Made by a program: the position numbers and the translations under genes. A stretch of DNA of 64,000 nt from JACKCR01 sp041390305 (GTDB taxonomy: Bacteria > Eisenbacteria > RBG-16-71-46 > CAIMUX01): NCBI GenBank assembly GCA_041390305.1, contig JAWKQE010000002.1, forward strand, positions 62,001-126,000, written 5' to 3'. Below the pieces are notes generated by a model that worked only from the letters and a program-made list of their open reading frames with translations, made no database searches and was not told the origin of the DNA. Position 1 is the stretch's first letter, and each line of letters begins with the position of its first letter. Positions 26,450-34,602 of this stretch are shown one piece after another.

Positions 26450-28679
26450 ATGATGTCCGCTCGCAAGGCCCCCGAACCAGGAACGCTCGAACCGATCTTC
26501 TCCCCGCGATCCGTCGCCGTGATCGGGGCCTCGCGGAGCCCCAAGACTCTGGGCTACGCGCTTCTCCACAACCTGGTGCTCGAGGAGTTCGACGGCACGA
26601 TCTATCCGGTCAACCTCAGGGAGACGTCGATCCACTCGCTCCGCTGCTATCCCACGGTGAGCGACATCCCCGATCCCGTCGACCTCGCGGTCGTGCTCGT
26701 CCCGAAGAAGGTGGTCCTTCCGGTCGTTGAGGAGTGCCTCGCAAAGGGCGTGAAGGGACTCGTCGTGATCACGGCCGGGTTCCGTGAAGTGGGTCCGGAG
26801 GGAGCGGCCGAGGAACAGGAGATCCAGAAGCGGGTCCGTGCGGCCGGCGCACGGATGATCGGTCCCAACTGCATGGGCGTGATCAACGCCGATCCCGCCG
26901 TCCGTCTCAACGCCACCTTCGCACCGGCGCCTGCGTTACCCGGATGTGTCGGTTTCGTGAGCCAGTCGGGCGCGCTCGGGGTCGCGATCCTGAACGTCGC
27001 GGCCGGGCGTGGCATCGGGTTCACGGAATTCGCTTCGATGGGCAACAAGGCGGACGTCTCCGGCAACGACCTCCTCGAGTTCTGGGAAGACGACGAGATG
27101 ACGCGCGTGATCGCGATGTACCTCGAATCGTTCGGCAATCCCCGCAGGTTCACGCAGATCGCGAAGCGCGTGAGCCGGAAGAAGCCGATCCTGGTCGTGA
27201 AGTCCGGACGGACCGAAGCGGGGGCACGGGCCGCCTCCAGCCACACGGGCGCGATGGCGGGTGCCGACATCACCGTGAACGCCTTCCTCGAGCGGTGCGG
27301 GGTCATCCGGGCGAACACGATCGAAGAGATGTTCGACATCGCCCAAGCACTCGACAGGTGTCCGCTGCCCAAGGGGCCTCGAGTCGCGATCGTGACGAAT
27401 GCGGGCGGTCCCGCCATCATGGCGACCGACGCATGCGTGAACTCTGGCCTCGAGATGACGGAGTTCACCGAGGAAACGGTCCAGCAGCTTCGGAGTTTCC
27501 TCCCTGCGGCCGCCAGCTTCGCGAACCCGATCGACATGATCGCGTCCGCGGGGGCCGAGGAGTACCGGAAGTCCCTCGCCGTGGTCCTGAAGGATCCGAA
27601 CGTCGACATGGTGTTGACGATCCAGGTGACGCCGCCGATCTCCGACACGATCGACGTACTGGAAGCGATCCTCGACGTGGCCAAGGACGCGGGCGGTAAG
27701 CCGATCGTCGTCGTGATGATGGCGACCGAGGACACGTACCCCAAGATCCGGGAACGGGCTACGAGCATCGCGGTCTACCAGTTCCCCGAGTCGGCGGTGT
27801 TGGCGCTCTCGAAGCTCTGGGAGTATGCCCGGTGGCGGATCCGCCCGGCCGACGAAGAGATCCCGGTGTTCGACGTCGACGACCAGCGCGTTGCGGAGAT
27901 CATCGCGAAGGCGCTGCCTGATACGACGAAGAGCCAGGGTGACGCCGCTTCAGGGGCCGGTTCTCACAGTTCGCGCCATCTCGCCGAGGCAGCCACGCAT
28001 GCGGCGGAGCACGCGGTCTATCTCTCGACCGAAGACGCGTACGCCGTGCTCGAGGCGTATGGGATCCCGACGGCGAGTTGGCGGGTCGTGAGGAGCCCGG
28101 AGGAAGCGATCGTCGCGGCCAACAAGATCGGGTACCCGCTCGTCCTCAAGGGGGTCGGCAAGCAGCTCATCCACAAGAGCGACGTCGGCGGCGTGGCCGT
28201 GGACCTCAGGAACGCAGACGAATTGATGCAGGCGATCCAGCAGATGCAGGCGAAGATGGACGCTGCGGGAGTCGAGCAGGAAGGCTACCTGCTCCAGAAG
28301 CTCGTCCGCGGAGGGCACGAAGTGATCTTCGGCCTCTCCTCGGATCCGCGATTCGGCCCGATGCTGATGTTCGGCCTCGGCGGCAAGTACGTCGAAGTCT
28401 TCCGTGACGTCCGCTTCACCATTCCGCCGCTCTCCCGCACGGAAGCGCTCGAAGTGGTCCGCGGCATCCGGGGCCGAAAACTCTCGAAGGAGGCGCGGCG
28501 AGAAGCCGGTCGACATGGACCGACTCGCGGAGGTCCTCCTCCGCATCGCCCAACTCGTCGAACGTCACCCCGAAGTGATCGAACTCGACATCAACCCCTT
28601 CCTCGCCTCCCCAGACCCGGAGACCTCGAAGGCCGTCGACATTCGAATCCGCGTGGCGCCCCCCGTGACGCCGGAGTAA
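26450..28679 (+). pseudogene. ADP-forming acyl-CoA (acetate-CoA) synthetase, fused alpha-beta, frameshifted near the 3' end
   Basis: ATG at 26450 with AGGAG upstream. The frame encodes a CoA-binding domain (IFSPRSVAVIGASRSPKTLGYALLHNL), the succinyl-CoA-synthetase-like ligase domain with the phospho-His loop SSHTGAMAG, and an ATP-grasp domain (YAVLEAYGIPTASWRVV, YPLVLKGVGKQLIHKSDVGGV, LMFGLGGKYVEVFRD). These enzymes make ATP from acetyl- or acyl-CoA, ADP and phosphate. Near 28475-28500 the frame shifts by one extra or two missing bases; the neighbouring frame continues GEKPVDMDRLAEVLLRIAQLVERHPEVIELDINPFL to a stop at 28679, which is the correct family ending. In the original frame the protein would instead run on into unrelated sequence to 28972. 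The break is in a GC-rich run (GGAGGCGCGGCGAG), where base-call errors are likely. Confidence 0.85.
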
Positions 28680-28722
28680 CTCGGCACGGCACCTTCCTCC
28701 ACCCAAACGGCGTGAGGAAGCC

Positions 28723-28824
28723 CCTTCTTCAACGTACCCTGAGCCCCCTGGGCCTCCTGGAGGTTTCGTCCCTCGAAACCGGAAGGAGACCCAGGGGGCG
28801 TAGACCTCAGGTACGCAAAGAAGG
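28723..28824. repeat. 102-base imperfect inverted repeat between convergent genes
   Basis: Nested arms pair across a centre at about 28771: CCTTCTT with AAGAAGG, CGTACC with GGTACG, CTGAG with CTCAG, GCCCCCTGGG with CCCAGGGGGC, CTCCT with AGGAG, and GGTTTCG with CGAAACC around the loop TCCCT. It fills most of the gap between two convergent genes and could be a bidirectional terminator, but it is far longer than one needs to be. A structured RNA or a degenerate MITE-like element are alternatives. Confidence 0.75.
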
Positions 28825-28983
28825 CGCGACGAGCAGGGCAGGTCACGGGGGAACCGTCGAGTGCCTGCCGGGACGTATTGCGGCCGCACCCCGCGACCGC
28901 TCATCTTCGGTTTTCCGATCACCGCCCTGCTCGTCGAAACTCAGGGTGTGGAGTCGATTCCGTCGGTCGTGACGGTTCGGCTC

Positions 28984-30909
28984 CTAACGCACGTAGACCA
29001 AGGACTGGGACGACTGTCCTTCCGGCGTGCGTAGCCGTAGGGAGTAGACGCCGGAGCTGACGCTTCTGTTCAGATCGTCCTTGCCGTTCCAGCTCAGAGT
29101 CTGGGAGCCCGCTTCCACCTGGCCCTTCAGGAGGGTCCGGACGAGTCGGCCCTGGACGTCGTGGACCGTGACTTCGGCGGCTTCCGTGTTGGGCAGGTCG
29201 AGCCGGATCTGCGTGGCCGCACGGAAGGGAGACGGGCCGAGGAGGACGAGCCGGGCACCCTCTGACGGCGCGATTCCGTTCGGGGGAGTGCTCGAGAGGT
29301 CTCCTTCGCCGATCACGATCTTCTGGTTCGCGGCGACGTTCGTCTGGGTGGCGACTTCGCCGCTCGGGAACTCGACGACGACGCTGTCGGCGAAGGTCGC
29401 GTCACCGAGGCCGAAGTGGGCGATCTGGGCGCTGTGCCCGTTGAACGAGTTCTGACCGGAGATCTCACGCCTCTGCCAGACGGCGTTGCCGCCGATCGTC
29501 GCCTTGAGGTGGATCTTGGCCCCGATCGCGGATCGGTTCGAGAGGGTGCCGAAGACGGAGACGTCGAGCCACCCGTTCCCGCTCGCGTCGTCGTTGCGGT
29601 AGAGGGCCCGGGAGAGGTTGGGCCCGTTCACCAGGAGGTCGACATCTCCGTCTCCGTCGTAGTCGCCGGCGGTGGCGCCTCTCCGGGCGCGCGCCTCGTT
29701 GGTGATCGGAGTGTCCGTGATCTTCGTGAACGTGCCGTCACCGTTGTTCTCGTAGAGACCGTCGAGCTGGCTGCCGTCGTTACCGACGTAGCAGTCGAGG
29801 TCGCCGTCGTTGTCGAAGTCTTCCCAGATCGAGGCGAGGGAGACGCGGGCGTCGTCCGTGATCTCCTGTCCGGTGATCTCGGTGAAGCTGCCGTCTGTCT
29901 CCTGCCGGTAGAGGCGGTTCGGGAGACCTCCGAACCCGCCGCCCCAGTTCGTGACGTAGGCGTCGAGGTCACCGTCGTTGTCGTAATCGATCCAGTTCCA
30001 GACCTGGCCGTCCTGCTCGTCGGTGCCGATCGGCGCGTCCAGGATCCGCTCGAAGTTCGCCGTCCCGGTCTCCGTGAGGAGGTTGCGGTAGACGTTGTCC
30101 GGTTGCGTGGTGCCGTCCGCGGGTCCGCTTCCGATGAAGAAGTCGAGGTCTCCGTCGTCGTCGTGGTCGGACCAGGTCCCGACCGTGTACGAATCGAGGC
30201 CGGTGACGATCGGTCCGGTCGTGATCTCGGTGAACGAGTAGTTCGGCGGACCGTCGTTGTGGAAGAGTTTGTTCTCGAGCGGCATGTCGCCTGGGGGGAC
30301 GAATCCGGCCGGGTGAATGATGACGAGGTCGAGGTGTCCGTCGTTGTCGTAGTCGCCCCAGGCGCAGGTCCAACCGCGGTTGTCGGTCCCACCACCGATC
30401 GCACCGGTCGTGATCCGGGTGAATCCGGAGAGGCCGTCGTTGCGGTAGAGGTAGGAAGCCTCACCGGCGATGAATGCGTCGGGATCCCCGTCGTTGTCGT
30501 AGTCGCCCCAGCTCACGCCCGACATGCTGAAGCCGGGGCTCGCGATCTGCCCGTCTCCCAGTCCCGTGTCCTCGCGCCGGACGAACTGGCCCCCGCCCTG
30601 GTTCTCGTAGAGCGTGTCGAGGTCGAGGAAGAGGTCGAGGTCGTCGTCACCGTCGAAGTCGACCCACGCGCATCCGTAGTAACGCGAACCGCCGTGTCCG
30701 CCGTCGGCCACGATCGGGTTCGAAGCGTCGGTGACCTGGGAGAACGTGAACGCCTGGGCGTCTGAGGCCCACGAAGCGAGCGCGAGGGTCAGGGCGACGC
30801 ACGCGCACCCAGTCGAGATCGAGTCTCGATTCCAGTTCGCGCGCTCCTGGAGAGCGTGAAGTCTGACCCGGTTCGGGCCGATCCGTAGAGGGAAGAGACG
30901 AGTCTGCAT
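28984..30909 (-). CDS. CRTAC/UnbV FG-GAP secreted protein with FlgD-like sorting domain
   Basis: A 641-residue exported protein. I chose the ATG at 30909 (GGAGG eight bases upstream); the signal sequence then has a long n-region before ALTLALASWASDAQA-F. Residues 50-430 carry repeated FG-GAP/VCBS blades with the calcium-binding DxDxDGDxD pattern (WVDFDGDDDLDLFLD, WGDYDNDGDPDAFI, WSDHDDDGDLDFFIG, WEDFDNDGDLDCYVG, GDYDGDGDVDLLVNG). An ASPIC/UnbV domain follows (SAIGAKIHLKATIGG, SFNGHSAQIAHFGLGDATFADSVVVEFPSG). The last 80 residues are a FlgD-like domain ending SLVYVR, a likely secretion or surface-anchoring tag. Its role is probably adhesive or structural at the cell surface. Confidence 0.88.
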   Translation of the reverse strand: MQTRLFPLRIGPNRVRLHALQERANWNRDSISTGCACVALTLALASWASDAQAFTFSQVTDASNPIVADGGHGGSRYYGCAWVDFDGDDDLDLFLDLDTLYENQGGGQFVRREDTGLGDGQIASPGFSMSGVSWGDYDNDGDPDAFIAGEASYLYRNDGLSGFTRITTGAIGGGTDNRGWTCAWGDYDNDGHLDLVIIHPAGFVPPGDMPLENKLFHNDGPPNYSFTEITTGPIVTGLDSYTVGTWSDHDDDGDLDFFIGSGPADGTTQPDNVYRNLLTETGTANFERILDAPIGTDEQDGQVWNWIDYDNDGDLDAYVTNWGGGFGGLPNRLYRQETDGSFTEITGQEITDDARVSLASIWEDFDNDGDLDCYVGNDGSQLDGLYENNGDGTFTKITDTPITNEARARRGATAGDYDGDGDVDLLVNGPNLSRALYRNDDASGNGWLDVSVFGTLSNRSAIGAKIHLKATIGGNAVWQRREISGQNSFNGHSAQIAHFGLGDATFADSVVVEFPSGEVATQTNVAANQKIVIGEGDLSSTPPNGIAPSEGARLVLLGPSPFRAATQIRLDLPNTEAAEVTVHDVQGRLVRTLLKGQVEAGSQTLSWNGKDDLNRSVSSGVYSLRLRTPEGQSSQSLVYVR

Positions 30910-31128
30910 CAGTTGGGCCTCCTGGTAACCAACCCCGGTGGCTCGTGAGTGCCTGAGGAAGACGGTAGAGGTTTGCTCCTGCGCGTCTCTATCCCCAGTC
31001 CTGGGCATTCGAAGGCTGTGTTGGGGCTGGAGGTGGGCCGCGGTTGGAAGTAGCCTGAAGCCGTTCCGCTCCTGTGGGCGTGAGATCTCGAAGGGCGGGG
31101 GCATTGGCCCTCGCATGGGAGGCGTTGA

Positions 31129-31914
31129 GTGCAGGCGCTATCCGTCGTACTCGAGAGCTTCGTCGCGGGGATCGTGGCGAGCATCGCCTGCGGTCTCGGC
31201 GCGCTCCCCGTTCTCTTCCGGAGTCTCGATCCGACCAGGAGGATCGGACTCTCCTACGCGGCCGCCGGCGGCCTCATGTTCGCCGCCTCCGTCTACAACC
31301 TGCTTCTTCCTGCGTTCACACTGGGAGCGGAGCAGGGTGTCAGTGTGCGTCCCGTCCTGGAGACCCTGATCGGGCTTCTCTCTGGCTGCGCATTCATCTG
31401 GCAGGTCGAGAAGAGGCTGCCCCGCGATGGAGAGGAATCCGACTTCGTGAAGAAGCTCGGTGGCCGTGTCGGCGCACTCGTCTTCATCGCGATGACGTTC
31501 CACTCCATTCCGGAAGGCGTTGCCGTCGGCGTCGGATTCGCGTCCGAGGCGCATCAAGTCTCGTTCGACGATCTCGGCATCTACATCGCGATCGCGATCT
31601 CGATCCACAACATCCCCGAAGGGATGGCGGTCGCACTCCCCGCGCGCGCCGCCGGCGCATCCTTCTGGCGCTGCTTCTTCCTCGCCTTCCTCACCAGCGT
31701 GCCACAGCCGCTCGCCTCGATTCCCGCGAGCCTGCTCGTCTGGTTCTTCCAGCCCCTCATGCTTCCGCTCTTCGGTTTTGCGGCGGGGGCGATGATGTAC
31801 CTCGTCATCGTCGAAATGATCCCGGAGAGCCTGGAAGAGGAAAAGCCGACGCAGGTGGCGTGGGCGTTCATGACGGGCTTCGCGGCGATGGTCCTCGTGC
31901 AGGTCGTGATCTGA
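31129..31914 (+). CDS. ZIP-family metal transporter
   Basis: A 261-residue membrane protein starting at a GTG with GGGAGG just upstream. Eight hydrophobic helices are apparent. The metal-site helices carry FHSIPEGVAVGVGF (helix 4) and HNIPEGMAVALP (helix 5), the classic H-x3-E-G signatures of the GufA/ZupT branch of ZIP transporters, which bring zinc, iron or other divalent metals into the cytoplasm. The loop between helices 3 and 4 is charged and short (EKRLPRDGEESDFVKKLGG). It is divergent from the CRTAC protein gene with 219 bases between. It appears monocistronic. Confidence 0.92.
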   Translation: MQALSVVLESFVAGIVASIACGLGALPVLFRSLDPTRRIGLSYAAAGGLMFAASVYNLLLPAFTLGAEQGVSVRPVLETLIGLLSGCAFIWQVEKRLPRDGEESDFVKKLGGRVGALVFIAMTFHSIPEGVAVGVGFASEAHQVSFDDLGIYIAIAISIHNIPEGMAVALPARAAGASFWRCFFLAFLTSVPQPLASIPASLLVWFFQPLMLPLFGFAAGAMMYLVIVEMIPESLEEEKPTQVAWAFMTGFAAMVLVQVVI

Positions 31915-32156
31915 CCGATCGGACGGCGTAAGTCGTTGATCGGTAGCGTTTTCGTGGATCTATCCCGGCCGATCGGTTCCGTCGACGGCGTCTTGGCGGC
32001 GGGCTCGGGGACGAGAGTCCCCTGGCGGCCGCCGGGGCCCAAGTCGCGAAGCGCTTGGAGCGGCGCGAAGTTGGCGGGCAACCCTCAAGATGCCACGTCT
32101 TGGCGACGATCCCTCAGGCAAAGCGGGGAATCCGCCCGCAGAGGGGGACGTACGAC

Positions 32157-33827
32157 ATGGCGCTCGAGTTTGGATTCAGGGAAAAGATCCTTTTGTCGGT
32201 GGCAGGAGCCTGTCTGATCTGTGCGGGCGGAGCGGCCTTCGTGTCGACGCAGCAGGTGCAAGAGGTCGAGATCAAGGACCTCCAGGCCAAGAGCGAGGCG
32301 ATTCTCAGTCGTCTCGAGTCGGCGCGAAACTTCGTGGCGAACCAGGGTCAGATCGAGAGCCTGATCGAGCAGGCCGTCGAGAACCATCCGGACGGAAACC
32401 TCCCCTCCGACGTGAAGAGCAAAGTGTTCCAGTCCGTCCCGATCGTCGCCTCGATGAAGATCGGTGCCGACAAGGCCTCCGAGAATCACTACGAGTTCCG
32501 CGTTGCGGCCAACGATCCAAGGAACAAGGAGAACACACCGACGGAGAAGGAACAGGAGTTCCTGACTCAGTTCGAGCGTGATCCGAATCTGGATCAGATC
32601 GTGTGGGAGAACGAAGACGCGGAGCAGCTCTGGGTCATGCGCCCGATCCGCCTCAGCGAGCAGGATGGATGTCTCATCTGTCACGGTCATCCGAGCACGA
32701 GCCCATGGGGCAACGGCAAGGACATCCTCGGCTATCCGATGGAGAACTGGAAGGACGGGAAGATGCATGGCATGTTCGCGGTGCGTTCCGATCTGCGCCC
32801 GGCCAAGGCGCAGGCCACCGCGGTTGCGTGGACGATCGTGAAGTGGTCGCTCTTCCTCCTCGTCGTCGCGGTCGGAGGCAGCGCCATCCTGGTCGGCCGT
32901 CCGCTCGGACGCTTCGTGAACATGATCCGGGACACGTCGATCGAGCTCACGGATATCGCCACCGAGCTCGCATCGTCGGCCCGGGTCGTCCGGTCGAACA
33001 GCGACACGCTCGCGGATGGAGCAGCGCGGCAGGCGGCCTCACTCGAGGAGACGTCGGCCGCGGTCACTGAGTTGGCGGCTTCGGCCGAGGAGAACGCCTC
33101 GACCTCCCAGCGGGCTCATGCGACTGCGCTCGAGGCCAAGGGCGAAGCGGAGGCAGGATCGCAGGACGCTTCGAAGATGCGCCACTCGCTCGGCGAGCTG
33201 CGTGAGGCCTCGAACGAGATGGCCGAGATCATCCGCACGATCGAGTCGGTCGCCTTCCAGACCAAGCTGCTCGCACTCAACGCGGGCGTGGAAGCGGCGC
33301 GGGCCGGTGACGCCGGCAAGGGCTTCGCGGTCGTCGCCGAGGAGGTCGGGACTCTCGCACAGAAGACGGCCGAGGCCGCGAGCAAGACGGACGAGCGGAT
33401 CCGTCGCTCCATGGAGATGACGAAGACCGGCGCGGGCGCGGCGGACCAGGTCTCCGAGGGTCTCGAGCGGATTCAGGACCGCGTTCAGGGTGCGACGGAA
33501 CTCGTGCACCACATCGCGGTAGCGAGCTCCGAGCAGTCCCGGACGACGGCTCAGGTGCGTTCGGCTCTCACGCAGATCGATCAGGTCACGCAGCAGAACG
33601 CCGCGAGCGCCGAGGAGGCATCCTCGGCCGCCAACGTTCTCTCCGAACAGGCCGAAGCCATCCAGTCCCAGATCCAGGGACTCCGTCAGCTCGTCGGTTC
33701 GGGCGGTTCCGGAAGCAGCGCACGTCCCCCGCGCGCCAAGGGCCCCTCTATTCCGATGGACGATGACGAGACGGGTCAGAACCAGAGCGTCGTGTCCAAA
33801 CTCAAGTTCTGGGACAAGGCCGCGTAA
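32157..33827 (+). CDS. Methyl-accepting chemotaxis protein with c-type haem (DUF3365/Tll0287-like) sensor
   Basis: A 556-residue chemoreceptor. ATG at 32157 follows GAGGGGG. TM1 is at about 11-30. Residues 31-220 form a periplasmic sensor of the DUF3365 / Tll0287-like type, ending in LWVMRPIRLSEQDGCLICHGHPS; CLICH at 172-176 is a CxxCH site for covalent haem c. TM2 is about 226-246, followed by a short linker and the MCP domain with the hairpin tip IESVAFQTKLLALNAGVEAARAGDAGKGFAVVAEEV at about 362-396. The C-terminus is low in complexity and ends KFWDKAA. Haem in such sensors usually reports redox state, oxygen or nitric oxide. It is the second receptor in the window; no kinase, coupling protein or methyltransferase is nearby. 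Confidence 0.92.
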   Translation: MALEFGFREKILLSVAGACLICAGGAAFVSTQQVQEVEIKDLQAKSEAILSRLESARNFVANQGQIESLIEQAVENHPDGNLPSDVKSKVFQSVPIVASMKIGADKASENHYEFRVAANDPRNKENTPTEKEQEFLTQFERDPNLDQIVWENEDAEQLWVMRPIRLSEQDGCLICHGHPSTSPWGNGKDILGYPMENWKDGKMHGMFAVRSDLRPAKAQATAVAWTIVKWSLFLLVVAVGGSAILVGRPLGRFVNMIRDTSIELTDIATELASSARVVRSNSDTLADGAARQAASLEETSAAVTELAASAEENASTSQRAHATALEAKGEAEAGSQDASKMRHSLGELREASNEMAEIIRTIESVAFQTKLLALNAGVEAARAGDAGKGFAVVAEEVGTLAQKTAEAASKTDERIRRSMEMTKTGAGAADQVSEGLERIQDRVQGATELVHHIAVASSEQSRTTAQVRSALTQIDQVTQQNAASAEEASSAANVLSEQAEAIQSQIQGLRQLVGSGGSGSSARPPRAKGPSIPMDDDETGQNQSVVSKLKFWDKAA

Positions 33828-33860
33828 GTCCTTCTTTCACCAGTTTCGGTGGACCGCAGG

Positions 33861-33884
33861 CGAGCGACCCGCAAGGGTCGCTCG
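33861..33884. terminator. Bidirectional terminator hairpin between convergent genes
   Basis: CGAGCGACCC pairs perfectly with GGGTCGCTCG around a GCAA tetraloop. It lies between the stops of the haem MCP gene (33827) and the NarL-type regulator gene (33891), serving both strands. Confidence 0.65.
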
Positions 33885-33890
33885 TCGCGT

Positions 33891-34547
33891 TCAGACCCAG
33901 CGCTCCTTGATGGCCCGGGCCATGGCTTCGGTCTTGGAATGCACCTCGAGCTTCCGGTAGACGTTCTTGAGGTGCGAGTGGACCGTGCGCTCGCTGATGA
34001 AGAGGTCCGCCGCGATCTCCTTGTAGCTCTTCCCCTCGCAGAGATGTCGCAGGATCTCCGTCTCCCGCTCGGTGAGCGGGGACGGTACGACGGCCTGGAA
34101 CGAACGGGTGACCCGGCGTGCGATGATCGGGCTGAGCGGGGATCCACCCTCGACGGCCTCGATCACGGCGTCGATGAGGCGTGCCGGCGATGTCGTCTTG
34201 ACGAGATACCCGACGGCGCCGGCGCAGAGGGACCGGAAGACGGCGTCGTCATCGACCCGGACCGTCAGCATGATGACGTCGATGCCTGGATGCGCGGCCC
34301 GTAGGCGCCTGGTCGCCTCGATTCCGTCGATCCCCGGCATCTCGATGTCCATCAGCACGACGTCTGGAAGCCCCGCGTCGCCTGCTTCCTTCGCCAGGAG
34401 ATCAGCCAGTGCGTTGACGGCGCTCTCGTAGCTGCGCTCGCACCGTACCCCCGACGGGTCGTCGCTGAGGATCGCTTCGAGTCCCGCGCGGATGTCCGGA
34501 TCGTCCTCTACGAGGGCGACGCGGATGCAGGTTTCTGGCGCTGTCAT
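33891..34547 (-). CDS. NarL/FixJ-family response regulator
   Basis: A 218-residue regulator. The receiver has the acidic pocket E14-D15-D16, phospho-acceptor D67 (VVLMDIEMPGIDG), T in MLTV and K in YLVKTTS. The LuxR-type helix-turn-helix lies at about 155-215 (LTERETEILRHLCEGKSYKEIAADLFISERTVHSHLKNVYRKLEV). A GGGAG site precedes the ATG. It follows the propeller histidine kinase gene by 55 bases in the same direction, so it is that kinase's partner. It converges on the haem MCP gene. Targets are unknown. Confidence 0.93.
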   Translation of the reverse strand: MTAPETCIRVALVEDDPDIRAGLEAILSDDPSGVRCERSYESAVNALADLLAKEAGDAGLPDVVLMDIEMPGIDGIEATRRLRAAHPGIDVIMLTVRVDDDAVFRSLCAGAVGYLVKTTSPARLIDAVIEAVEGGSPLSPIIARRVTRSFQAVVPSPLTERETEILRHLCEGKSYKEIAADLFISERTVHSHLKNVYRKLEVHSKTEAMARAIKERWV

Positions 34548-34602
34548 TGTGTTGGACTCCCTTCCTCACCGCGCGAGGCGGCGTGATCGACGCGGCCGGA
34601 GC

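Noticed and set aside
28440..28500. Selenocysteine or programmed frameshift explanation for the acyl-CoA synthetase break
   Set aside because: There is no in-frame TGA at the break and no slippery heptamer with a downstream hairpin; an indel is simpler.
26450..28972. The 840-residue reading of the acyl-CoA synthetase
   Set aside because: The last 160 residues after the break are not synthetase-like; the neighbouring frame holds the proper end, so the natural stop is 28679.
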